Below, in pieces: positions 24,126-37,000 of a DNA stretch of 64,000 nt (within the stretch, counting starts at the first letter, position 1; each line of letters begins with the position of its first letter). The notes below the pieces were generated by a model. It made no database searches. It saw only the letters and a program-made list of their open reading frames with translations, and was not told the origin of the DNA. The DNA comes from Lates calcarifer. Its lineage: Eukaryota; Chordata; Actinopteri; Centropomidae. The translations under genes and the position numbers were made by a program. The DNA lies in contig NC_066853.1 of NCBI RefSeq assembly GCF_001640805.2, positions 26,056,378-26,120,377 of the forward strand. The letters are read 5' to 3'.

Positions 24126-27100
24126 AGAATAAAAGTGAAAAGTGTGAGTCTGGTGTGTCAGTCCAAATGCAATTTACTTAGCGGCTGTTTACATCAACAG
24201 GTAGATCAAACCAGTAATGTATGAATGAAAGTTTTTCTCAGACAAAAAATAACAGGCGGTAATTTACATTTATTTATCACAAATATGCAAATGATTTCTG
24301 GTGTGGGTGGTTACACTGCGAAACTTTCCTACACTTTCTCACACATTCTCATTTATTTGAGTATTGTATTCTGAACTGTCAAAAAATTTAAATAGGCCTA
24401 CAGATGCAATGACATTTTTATATATTGTCATTGTCTTGGTTTTTCTGAGGTTTCTTAAACATTGTGGCAATATGTCTGTAATTCTTAGAGTTTTAAACTT
24501 TAATTGTGAAGGCCACATGCCTGAACCGGAAACTATAACTTCAGATTATTCTTGCCAGTGATTTTAATTTGAGGTTTGAATAACTTCCGGTAAGCTCTTC
24601 CTCTCCTTCATTTTATTAAACGTTTCGACCTATCTGTTGATCTAAAAGGAAACCAATATGTTATCTTCACTTTCATTGTCAGACTAATGTTAAACTTTTT
24701 TAATGGACAAATACAATTTTACCAGACAGAGACATTTCCATTTGTTTTACAAACACAGAGACAGACATTCATATATCCATAAATCCAGGTTTTATTTTGA
24801 AATCAGAATTGTTTTTAATATGGCACCACAATTAAGAATGTAAATTGAAAAAAATGTAGATAAGAAGTAATTCATTAGCAATTCTTAGAAGTTCAATTTA
24901 AATTTTTCTTAAGGTGTTTTTTCTTTAATATTGAGTAGTATTAATAAATTAATACATTTTATATTTAGTATCATTACTTTGAGTAACATATTGTATACAT
25001 ATTGTTTTGTTGTTTTTGTTGTGTGCGTGAATGTTTTAACATTTTAATGAACTTCTGGTTAGGCCAAAGACAGTGTTCCACCTTTGCACACAGTAAGGCT
25101 TTACTCTACTCTACTCCACTCAAAGCAGTGACAAATAATATTTACTTATATATATATATTGATTGTAGTTATTATTGATATACAGAGGTCTCACTCTCAA
25201 TGAGCAGGAATCAGAAGGAGCTCTTGGGGCATTTTCTTCCCTTTTCAGTTCATCCATGCATTATTATGGGATATACCCTTTTATTTATTATTTGATTATT
25301 AGGATCCATGTTTGCAATGTTTTTTATTTGTGTCCAGTAATAGAGGCAGATTGCTACTTTACAAGTGGCCAACAAGTCCTGAAACAAATATAGTAGTATA
25401 ATTTAATGTAGTGAAATCCAAAAGCTGACACTTTGTCTGTGTAATAATAATCAGTGTAGTTTTGTCTTTACAAAGTCAAATAGAATTTTAAAAATGTTGT
25501 TTTATATGTGATGACAGAGACAGTGCAGCACAGATGTTCCCTCAGCCTGTGAAATTAAAATCCTGTCTGTATCCTCTGAGATTATTAGGACATATTTGGC
25601 GTTCATCTTAACTATAACAAATAAATAGGTCAGTAAAGATTCTTCACAGGAACACTGGAAATGTAATCTTTACAATCTTTAATAACTAACAATATATTTA
25701 TTTTTTCCCCCAGATTTAAGCAAAGACCAAAGACTTTACTGAATAATTCAATATTTCTCTCAGAGGAACTGAGATCTGTCCTGTGTCCTCTGCCACTCAA
25801 CTAATAACAATAGTCTTACCAACAATGAAGATGTCCTGCAAATAATTTGTCTCAATATCTTCACATAAAACTTGGAAGAAAGAGATTTTCTCATCACACT
25901 GGACAGTTTATCTAAATTTAAGCTTAACTGAATAATTACTGTACAGTGTTTCTTTACATTGCAAATGTTTTTTAAAATGTAAATAATCAAGTGACTCTAA
26001 AACTAAAGTAGTCCCATAAGACAAATTTCTACTGAGTATAAACCAATTATAAACCAATTATTTTGGTTCTTATAGCAAATATGAAGGGCAAAATTTTATA
26101 CTCATTATTCAGTGGGCAAATTTGGTACCAATTGATCAAGCCCTGAGCCACATTCATAAGTATGGCATTTAACACATTTAACACTTATGATGTAGATGGC
26201 GCCATCTACTGGGAAAATAATTTATAGAATTCAGATGAGAAACTATCTGTTCAAGGGGTCCTACACAGTCAGTGTATTATTGTAATGAACTGAAAGGAAA
26301 TCAGTATATAATCTCTTCAAATGTAGAACAAAAATTGACTTGGGGTAACTGGTCGTAGTTTCATTCTCTTTTATCTGATTAATGGTGTTCATTTTTACAT
26401 GATGACTTTAGGAAATACAAAAAATTCTGCTCTGCTTCCTCTGGCCACTGTTTCCAGGACCTGATGAAAGCTCACTCTCCCCACCTTTACAGATCTAATC
26501 TAAGCTCTCTTGTATATTAATCATCTCTATTTTGTCTGGCGATACTTGAGAAAATGATTACCTCCAAACTTCTAAAGTACTTTGCTTATTTGTATTTGAA
26601 TGGCTCCCAGTTTGAACAAGAGACTTTTATCTCTCCATATGTATTCCCAACATTAATCTTTATGTGCAGTGAGAGAACCATAAATTACTATACCACTGAG
26701 AGCTTCAAAAGCTCATATTACTTGAACCTGAATACAAATTTAAAAACCCACCAGTCAAATGTATTCTGTGAATTTGAATATGACAAATAACCTATAAGAT
26801 GGTTATAGCAGCAAACATAAAATGGCCACTGACAAGCTGAACTTGGTTACAGGCCACTTCTTTTTACATATACTGTTCCTCTTGTCATTTAAAATCCACT
26901 GATGAAGGCCTGTGCAGCCATTTTGTCATTTCATGCTGTCTTTAGGTCAGGCAACATTTTCAATTTGGCCTCTCTGACAGACTGAGATAAATCTTTGGCA
27001 AAGCAGAGCTTTTAGTCGAGCATCAAGGGACAGTTTTTTGCAGATCTTCTAAAAGCATTTCTGTAGGTTGACACTGTTCTATGAGTTTCTTAGCGCAGAG

Positions 27101-27324
27101 TACAGAAACACAGCTGACACCAGAGAGTCAATGCTTTTTGACTGGGCAGTCATTGTCTAATTATATTCAGGTGTAAAGACAAGATCAAAATACATTAAAT
27201 GTGTGACTATTTAAAGTGAAGTATTGATCTGTTTTTCTGTGACGTTAATTTGCTATGGCCAGTTTTATCGAGCAGTTCCTCTATACTTTTAGCACATAAT
27301 TAGTCCTCTGTGGATCAGACTTGT

Positions 27325-27740
27325 TTTTCCAGCATATCCCACAGATGCTCAAGCAGATTGAGATCTGGGGAATCTGATGGCCAAGTCAACACTCTTCAAC
27401 TCTTGGAACTTGTTGTGTTTCTAAAACTATTCCTGGACAGATTTTACCGAGTGGCAGGAGAATTGTCCTGCTGAAAGTAGCCACAATGGTATTCTCCTTC
27501 AGGGGACACTTGATCTGCAGCAATGTTTACATGGTACGTGTTAAAGTAACATCCACATGAATACCAGGACTAAGGTTTCCCAATAGAACAGAGCATCACA
27601 CTGCCTCTGCTGACTTGCCTTCTTCCCATAGTGCAGCTTTGTGCTGTAGCTCTCCTGTGGGACCACACAGGCCAGCTTTTGCTCTGCATGTACAATAGTG
27701 AGCCTTGGGGTGCCCATGCCCATTTGCTGTCTTAAATATC
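27325..27740 (-). mobile_element. Tc1-like transposase relic (same family as 17.7 kb)
   Basis: CCCACAGATGCTCAAGCAG, TTGAGATCTGGGGAATCTGA and TGGCCAAGTCAACACTC match the 17.7-kb relic. The minus strand still reads HYGKKASQQRQCDALF and YWETLVLVFMW, corresponding to the transposase segment before the catalytic Asp region, with intervening deletions. Short plus-strand frames nearby are not genes. Confidence 0.7.
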
Positions 27741-28879
27741 CCAGGCCTTAACAGGTGGCATGGTAATGACAAGAGGAATGAGATCACAGTTTCAAGCAGG
27801 GTATAATCCATGGCTGGACCTGAGAAGAGCTCAGACATCAGGAGCTCAGAGCTGCTCCTTTGCGTTTAAAGGAGTCCAGTGAGGTGGTTTGGGCTTCTGA
27901 TGAAGATGCGCCTTGGGTGGAGGAGAGGAGATCCTGCAGTATCCAGCAAGCACTGGAGAGCTGGCATGGGAATGCTTCAGGATTCCCCAGGAGGAACTGG
28001 AGGACACTGCTGAGGAGAGAGACATTTGAACGACGTTGCCAGTATGACCAGGCCTCAGATAAGTAAATGAAAATAGATAGATTGAATGGAATTAAAAAAA
28101 TATAGTCATGCCAGTCTTTTCCTTTAAGAGGAAGTAAAAAGAGAAAACTAGTTCAAGGGGTTGTACAGTAACATAACCGAAAATAAACTACTGTATATTA
28201 ACACAGTGCAGAGAAAAGCTAATTGATCATACAACAAAGGGCGAGATGAAAAAGTGTTGCATTCTGTGTATCACCCTCGCCATATTTGGACAGAAACAAA
28301 TACAGTTTATGAGGAAGGAAATTCTCACAGTCTCTTAGGACATTGTGTTGTTGGCTACTTTGATTTCAGAGCTTCAGAACTCAGTATGGTTGAAAGGCAG
28401 CACAGGCTTATTCCTGTGTGGAAAAAAGGAGAAAGTGAACTTTAAACTCTCCTCGTCAGCTGACTAGAGATAAAACTACTGTATGGGGCCCTGGCTCAGC
28501 AGTACCACAAACATTACCCACAGTACTTTAACACAGTCGATACAAAAGGAAATAACATTCACCACCCGTAAAATGCGTTCTGTATTTTTATAATGTTCTC
28601 TACTTTAATCAGAAAAATTTAATCTTTACCCAAATTTGCTCAAGAGTGAGAATATAGACAGATTTTGTGGAGGGTTCTGAGAAACTCTGAGAAAAAGAGG
28701 AGTGAACAGACTGCAGTTTGTCATCAGGTGGCTTTTCAGGTTCAGCAACAGAATTTTGGAGCAGAGAGACAGACAGGCTGGTAAGGCCAGGTTGAGTTCA
28801 GGAATGTCAGCACGTAACAGGGTGGTGTAGAGAGAGGGACGGAGGGAGTGAGCCAAACAGAGGAGGGACAAAGAGCAGG

Positions 28880-28906
28880 AGAGAGAGAGAGAGAGAGAGA
28901 GAGAGT
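28880..28906. repeat. (GA)n microsatellite upstream of the RhoGEF start
   Basis: GA run about 310 bp before the first coding ATG, within the likely promoter or leader region. Confidence 0.95.
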
Positions 28907-29099
28907 CATAAATGCAATAATTACAGCTTAGGCAGAAATAAGCAACGCACTCTCCTGGTTCCACAGGCTGCCTGCGTAGCTAACAACACTGCTGTCCCAC
29001 TGAGAGGAGGAAGAAAGGGCCTGGGAACCACTGATCTCTGAGTTGTTATTTGTACTGTACTGGGATTTATTTCTCACCAGATTTTTTTCATTTCTAGCC

Positions 29100-29126
29100 A
29101 TGGATTTGCTCCTGGATTCTGGCTAA
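29100..29126 (+). promoter_or_regulatory. Short upstream ORF before the RhoGEF start
   Basis: ATG at 29100 in a strong context (gccATGG) opens an eight-codon frame (MDLLLDSG) closed by TAA at 29124-29126, 88 nt before the main ATG. If transcribed in the leader it would be expected to lower initiation at 29214. A sequence resembling a splice acceptor (catttctag) lies directly before it, so it may sit at the start of an exon. Confidence 0.35.
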
Positions 29127-29213
29127 TTATGACAGTTTTTTTCTCCCAGTTTCCTCAAATTCAAACAGAAGTTTCCAGACTCTCTTCCCAAAAAAAACCT
29201 GGAATCTTTTACC

Positions 29214-32200
29214 ATGTCTGTGACTGCCCTGTTCAGGGGCAAGTGGGGGCAGAAGTCACAGGAAACCCCAGAAAAGCATCCGGCACCTGCTGTTCAGCCC
29301 AGCCCTGAGGACGACGATGACGAAGATGACTCCAGAGTAGGTTTCAGTAGAGAGCCTATCCGCAGGAACTCCCGGTTTTACCGCTCAATGAGGAAGAAGA
29401 GGCTGGTCTCACCTGAGCAGTCTGAAAGTAAGAAAACATCAGGCCTCTGCTGTGCATTGTGTTTCTACTGTACATTTAAGTTGATTTTACCAGTCCTGAA
29501 GCGATACAGTTTGAGCCTCATTCAAACCTGTTTGCACTCATGCGTATGTATTAACAGGCCTCGATAGAGAGCATCGCTCTGCTGCAGCATGGCTAGGAAT
29601 TCCACTCTCTACTTTGGTCTCATGGAGTCATGTTGGATACTGTGTAGTGCTGCTCTGTGTTGTGGTCCCAGTCACAGTTGATGCAGTTGTTATTGAAAGT
29701 GGAACAAAGGCTTGGTAGAGAAATCTACATGAATACAACCTGAGAAACTGGTTCTGTTTCAACAACACAATAGTCTGAGTAATACCTGTATGTTCCACAG
29801 GTCAACCTCTGACATAATGGTTTCAAAAAAAAAAACCAAAAAAACAAAACAACCTGAAGTTATGTTGAAATGACACAACCAAATATACCTGCCACTGTGT
29901 CTGAGATGGCTTATAAAATGGGAGTTTTAATTACCAACCTCACAGAGAATGAATGATGAATGGATTAAAAGTGATTAATAATTTGATCAAATGTATTGAA
30001 TTTTTATTCTATACATCACTCAATGTTCTCCAACCACAGGTACCATATTCATTCATAAAGCCACACTGAATGCAGCAATAAAGTCTTTCAACTTAGACTT
30101 TGCCCGGCATTTCAGATAGGCCTCAAAGGGAGGGATCAAAGTAAATACTTAATACATAACTAGAGAATCAGCGTCAGTCTTACAAATAAAAGTAAAATTA
30201 AGTCATAAAACACAGAGAGCTGTTGAGAAGTGTCACATGATGCCCTGAAATAAAAAGGAAACTAAAACCAGTCAGTGTGTTCTCAGTGGTAGTTTCCTGA
30301 TTGTGAGAGTTCATATGAAATTATGATGAAATATGATTACTGATGAAGATATTCTTTATCTTATGACTACTTAGCAGTTATCCTATATTGATAATCTATG
30401 CAGGCACTGATAGCTTTGTCCTTTGCATGTCATCAGAGACACAGTATGATCCTGAGGTATTTGCTTTGATAGCATGTTTGATAACGTATAGCAAATACAT
30501 AATGTGGCCACTACAAATGAGGCTGTAACTGTTGTTACTGTGTTGCATGCAACTACCACTTCTTGCTGTTTTCACAGTGAGTAAACAAGATTCAGTAGCT
30601 GTATTTCCAAAACTACAATGTGAAAGAGTCAGTGCCTGTGCTGAAAGTCAGACAGTTATTAGAAAAATATTTTTTTTCTTAGAATTCCCACAGGCAGTCT
30701 TCATAAAGCTGTCCATGAAACTTCATTACAGAATGTTTTATTTCTTACCAGGAACAGTAGATGAGACAATCAGATCAGTGTCATCTCTTCGAGTTTAGTA
30801 GCCTGCAGGAAAATGGCTCCATCTAAGGTGTCTGCCTCCTTACACCTTATACAAGTTTCTTATTTACATTATGCATGTGTGTATTTACAATGTGTGGAGA
30901 CCTCGGGGGGATTATTATCTTTCTAGTACAGCATGATACATTTATTTGCTTATTGAGGATGAGGACGACAATGGTGTTATCTATTAGAGACATTTTGAAC
31001 CTTTGAAGTCTCACCTGCATGAGACAAACTGTACTTCTGTAAGTATATTATCTGAGATGATTGTATTCTGGACCATAGTTGGGATTACTTACAGTTCATT
31101 AAGTCGCTCCAAATGAAACTGAAATTTCCTAGATTTAACAAAAACTTCTGAACTGACATCTTCCACCAATGCTCTGTTTACGTTAACTTCATCACGGTCT
31201 GTTAGACTGATCAGACTGGTATGAATATAAAAGATCAGCTCTTTTACTCAGATTATAGTCGACAGGAATAGTCGCCAGTGATGTGCCCGTATAAGCACAA
31301 TATCTACATCCTGCTGTGCAGGTGAATGTACAAAGCCCTTTCTCATCATGCAGATGAAGCCATCAGTGTTTTGGTTGTACCTGAAGGAAAACAAGGGGAT
31401 TTACCCATCCAAAATAACTAATTAGCAGTCTAAATATTAAGACTTTGAAATAACAGACTGGCAATATCAAATATTCAAACTTGGGTAAAATATTCATTTA
31501 AAGGACCAGTGAGTAGGATTTAGTGGTATCTAGCATTGAAACACAGCAAACAACTGAATACCCGTCCCCCCATCCTCCCTCTCCAAGCCTGAGAGTCTAC
31601 GGTGGCCATCAGGTGACAAAATGGCGTCAGCTACCGCAGTGACAAGTCTGTCAAGTGAAGGGATTCATTTATATAGCTGTGTTTCGATACTGTATTTAGT
31701 GATTAGTCTGTAATCTCTCCACCTTCTTATCTTCTGCAGCATCAATGTCAAAATACAAAAGGCCTAATAAAGAGCCACTGTTTGGTTCAGAGCAAAAGAA
31801 TGTTGTCAGTATATAATGAATTAACATGGAGTGTTTTATTTTAAACTGAACTGCATCTGAATTCTATATATAAATTGATGTGTTCTAATTAAGATTGCAA
31901 AGGGCTCAACAGCTGTAGCAAACAGTGGGGGTCCTTTACCATTTGTCTTAATGCTTTACTCAGCAGCTAAAGAATCAGTGACTGGGTCATTTCTTAGCCT
32001 GCACAGAACAGTAAAGAGCCGTCTCACACTATCACACAGAGCGTTCCTGAATAAAACCTGATGGATCAAATGAATCAAACCTCCTTTCTAGATCATGTAT
32101 ATAGATGTTAAAGGTCTGTATATAGATGTTAAATGTCAGTGGAAAGGAAATTATTACCCTGTAAAACTGTGCATGGATGTCTCATGTAGGCCAGAATTTC

Positions 32201-33990
32201 AAAATTGTAGCTATACACAGTCACATGTGTCTGCCTTTGCAAATAACCAGTGTAATATTTATTCTCAATAGCCACAGTGAAATGGAGCATGTTGGGCTCC
32301 TGTTAAGTGGTTCATTAATTTCCAGTGCCAGCTAGTGATTTCTTTACCTGGGTGAAGCTGTAGGTGCTGAGGGCTTCTGCTAACACACTAACAGTGTTGT
32401 TGTTGAACTCAGTGCAAAAGGATTCAAAGCCAACAACAGAGGACACTTACTCAACGACTGAGTCAGTAGAGAAAGCACACTCCATCCAGCAGCTCAGTTT
32501 AGCTACTTAACTTAATCTGCCGTTTTTCTCACTGAGCTAAAGGCTCCTCTGGAAAACAAATCAAGCCTTTTATCTAAAGGTTTTTAAATGTCAAGATTTA
32601 GTCTCTTTAAATCCACACATTTGAATATTAAATATACTACATCCCCCCACAAGAAATAAAAGAAGCACCTTTTCATATAACATTATGAATACTTCATGAC
32701 ATACCTCAGCAGGTTTCTACATCCCAAAGTTCCACTACATCTGCAATTACTGCAGCTGGTGAACTGCCACGGCATGCTTCTTTAAATATGAAACAGCCAA
32801 GTCCGCAGCCATCCCAACAGCCCATGGCTCCTAACTAATGATTGGCTCAAAAACCAGAGGAACATAAAAGCAAGTAGCACACATTATGTACAACAAGTAG
32901 TACAGGGGGACTAAATAGCCTGTAAGGTACCAGTCCACCGCCCCTGTAGCCCATTGTTTCACAACTGCAGTCATTCAATAACTTTAACCAAGTGGTAACT
33001 GTTCTAAACATGATGATAAAGGTCCCTCAACCTTAACAAAGCAGGAAGTTAAACCAAGCCATCATCTTCATCTTCCACATAGCCAAACCATAACCATTAT
33101 ATTTGAAATAATGTTTTTTTTTATGAATTTGGAAAGAACAGATTAGATGCATTAGATTAAAAAACTTGTATGTGGGTTATTCTGGGAAGCAATGATGAAC
33201 AATGTGTTTTGGTGTTTAATCTGGAGCAGTTGTTGGAATATGAGAAGGGAGTCAGATTAAGCTGCTCCACCTCAAAATGTCTCTTAATATCCCTCTTTAA
33301 CCAACTTTATTATTTATTATTCCTTTCATAGCTACTCATCACTGAGTGTGTTTCTTATCATTATAATATTATATAAGGATAGTTGATTTGTATAGCACTA
33401 TACTCTCAGGGCTTGCAACACACACCCACACACACACTGGGATTGCCACAGTAACGTGCAGGACCAACAAGAGATTCCGTTACTGCCTGAGTGAAAAAAT
33501 AGCACTGACGCACAATTTGAACTGGAGGCATGGGTGTGTTTTGCCTTTTACAGACCTGTGATCATTATAGTAGAACTGTTTGGTATTCAGATGACAGGTA
33601 AACAACGTCATCTAACGATATGTAGGCTTACCAGCAGGCAGTAAGCAAGAGATCATAGTTAAGGTCTTGAACCATTTTCTCTAATTAGTTATAGTAGGGG
33701 ACGTGTCATTTGTTAACAGCTTTCCTTAATTTACAAAAGAAAAACACACTAATTTGCCTCTTACATTTCAAGAGTTCATTGCCCTAATTGGCCCGTGTAT
33801 ATTCAGAGTAATCAGCCTATGCAGTTTTGCAGCTGGCCCCTGCTTTGTTATTTTTCAACAACAGCATATCATTATGCTTAACCATGCTATTGTTATTACT
33901 GTACTTAGTGAGGGGAAATGGAAGAATAATAACAACTTTAATTTCCTTGTTTCCTTGTTCTTCACTATTGTACCTGATTATTAAGACAAA

Positions 33991-34050
<60 letters not shown>

Positions 34051-37000
34051 CTCTCCAGGTTCTACCAGGCCTGGTTCAGACCACAGTCCATCCAGCAGAG
34101 CAAGAGTCTCCCACAATGCTCTCTTACCTCAAAAATCACCTTTGTTGCCCGGGGCTAGACGGTAAGTCAGCATGCCTTCACTGCCCAACCCTACCACTGA
34201 ACACAAACACACCCAGAAAACAAACAAGCACACGCAGTGCTTGTTTAAACACTGCCATACACCACTTTTATACTGTATGCTGGGTACTGTCAATGGCTTA
34301 TCATGTCTGTGATAAGCACAGCCCTGCCCAGTCTGTCTGAAGGTTAATACAGTGTCACTGAAACAGCAGTCTCCTCAAGTAATCAGTTTTACTCAAAAGA
34401 CAAACAGGATGTTAGAGGTTAATGAAACAGTCCTGTGACAAGATTGCAAAAAATTATTCATGTTCAAAGTCATTTAGTCACTTATTTTTCATAAAACCAG
34501 AAAACTACAAGCAACTCACATTGTTGCCTGTTGGTTTATTAAAGCATAAATAGCTTGGATGCACACACAATTCACATCCTCTAAAATGACCATTAAGTCA
34601 TGTCTCAGTTTCAACACAAACTGAACATTATCACTTTCATGAAGGTAGGACTGTTTATGTGTGTATAGTTGTATTGAGCCAAAAGTGGAAGACAGACCTT
34701 GTTCACTTTAATACTGATCCACAGTTAGGGCCACCATTACCATTACACCTCTGAATATGGAAGTTTTTCAAGAACATTCTCAGGAGGGAATCTTGTCTTG
34801 TGTTGGAGTGTAGATAAGAAAGTGCTGGACTTTTTAAATGCTGACGTCTGATTTTCAGCCTTCACAAGACGTGATCAGGAACTTCCACACAGCTGCATCA
34901 TGATAAAGTCAACTTTCTGCCATCTCTAACTCACTATGTGATCTTCCTTTATTTGTTTATTTTTGTTAGTATAGTCAATCAGACGAGGTGTTATCATTGA
35001 CCCATCTCTCTGTGAGACTATACTCACCAGAGAAAACAACAGCACTGATTGTTTGGTCACACACTTTCTTTCTTTCTTGACAAACAACCTCTTCCGGTCA
35101 TGTGAATAATGTTGCTTCTCAGACACAAAGGCAGAATTGGTGTGATGTTTTTATACAGAACCCCACAATAGAGTATTTTTGTACGCCAACCTGGAAGTTA
35201 GCATCAGCCCGGTTCCCTTGACAAAAAGCCAGTGGGGTTTTTTCATTGCTTTTTGGATTATTGTATCAAACTAAACTGTGACCAACACAAGTATAATAAA
35301 ATGTGAAAATGTCTAGAGCTTGTGTTAAAACCACAGACCTTATTTGAGGCATTTAACCAAAAACCCACTGACTTTAGGACAAGGGAACTGGTAGTGCTAA
35401 AATGCTAACTTACTTCTGCGTTTTAGGACTTATTCCTGCAGCTCTATATAGCTCCTCAGCAGGAGGTCAGGGTGGATGGCTAGGTGTGTATATGTATAAG
35501 TGTATGACACTGGAAACTACAGTAGCAATAGTCAACAATGCTGCAACAGCAGCAATATTAAAGGTTCATTATAAGCCATGCTTTACAAGATGGGTCTGAT
35601 AAAATCTTGGTTGAAAAAGCATGTACCAGTACTGAGGCATGGTTATTTGATGAACGATTAGATGATGATGAAAGATTAGATTGGTACTGTCTGTAAGTCT
35701 TTACTTTGTCACTGTGGGTTGTAGCAGCAGTCACATTGTGAGAATTTAGTCCAATATTTCTGACAATGTCAGAATTTCGATGAAGTTTTTTGGTCTCTAA
35801 AGTTCATCATCAACCATCAGTAGATATGTCTACCGGTGAGTTCTAGGACCACTGTGATGGACCAGTGACTGAAAATTTCATAGTCTGTACAAAAGACGGA
35901 GATCAGGAAATGTTCACACTGGTCAGTGACAGGATAAGACTGGAGGACTTAACAACAGAAACCAACAAGCAGAATAAAGGTTTAGGCTTTCAGCATAGCA
36001 GACCAGGAAATTGCCTTTGTTCAACAGGTAGAATTAACAACTGTCAATCATCCTTTTATCCATCTACAAACAAGATAAAGAGTTGGAGGTGACAGAACAG
36101 AGGTTTAGCCTGCAGAGTGCTCACAGTCTTACTTTTTTATGGGCATTTCAGTATGGATAACAAACCAGTGTAGAAAACAATTTGCCAATGCTAGTATGGA
36201 TTCTAGTGTTTTCACTTTAGTCCACATTAAAGTGGACATGGTAATAACTGTTTTGTGTTAACAACTGTGTCCTAATTGAGTGGCCGGATCCTCTGAGTGA
36301 CCCACAAAGATACTCTTAGTCTCACAGAGATGAAAAATAATCATATATGTTAATAGTGAGTGTTTGACTTTATTAAGCCAAATATTCTCCACTTTGTCAC
36401 TGGGAGGTACCCATCAAACAGCCACTGGTAAACCAGGAAAAGTTTTATAACATCTCAGTTTAGAGTACAGGTTGTGATGGTGGCCAAATAGCGAACTCTG
36501 TTCCAGATTAATGGTATATATACCTCTATACATAGATCCATCCATCCATCCATTATCTATACTGCTTATCCCTTAAGGGTAGCGAGGGGTGCTGGAGCCT
36601 ATCCCAGCTGACACTGGGCAAGAGGCGGGGTACACCCTGGACAGATCACCAGTCCATCGCAGGGCCAACACATATAGATGAACATCCATTCACACGTCTA
36701 TACATATATAACCTGTAATATTTTTCAGTAATCCCTTGTGATTGACAACATACCCAGGGGTCTAGCAGGAACAGGAACAGGAACAACACAAATACTTGGT
36801 TAAACAGGTTTGGTTAAGTCATATTTTTAAGTTTTACAGGATATCTGTAAAAAATTAATCATTTAACTGAGACTGATATTTATTATAGAAGAGTGTCTGG
36901 ATAGAATATGTCACCTCAGCAGACATCATGCCAGTTACCCTCACTGTGTTGGGGATTGACACAGAAATATATAATATCAAAGACTCAAATTAATTTTAAA

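Larger units (their letters stand above)
24126..29099. other. Intergenic region between mrps23 and the RhoGEF gene
   Basis: The two genes are divergent. About 5.1 kb separates their start codons. Contains the Tc1 relic at 27.3 kb and the GA run at 28.88 kb. No further gene is recognised. The RhoGEF promoter and any leader exons should lie toward the right end. Confidence 0.6.
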
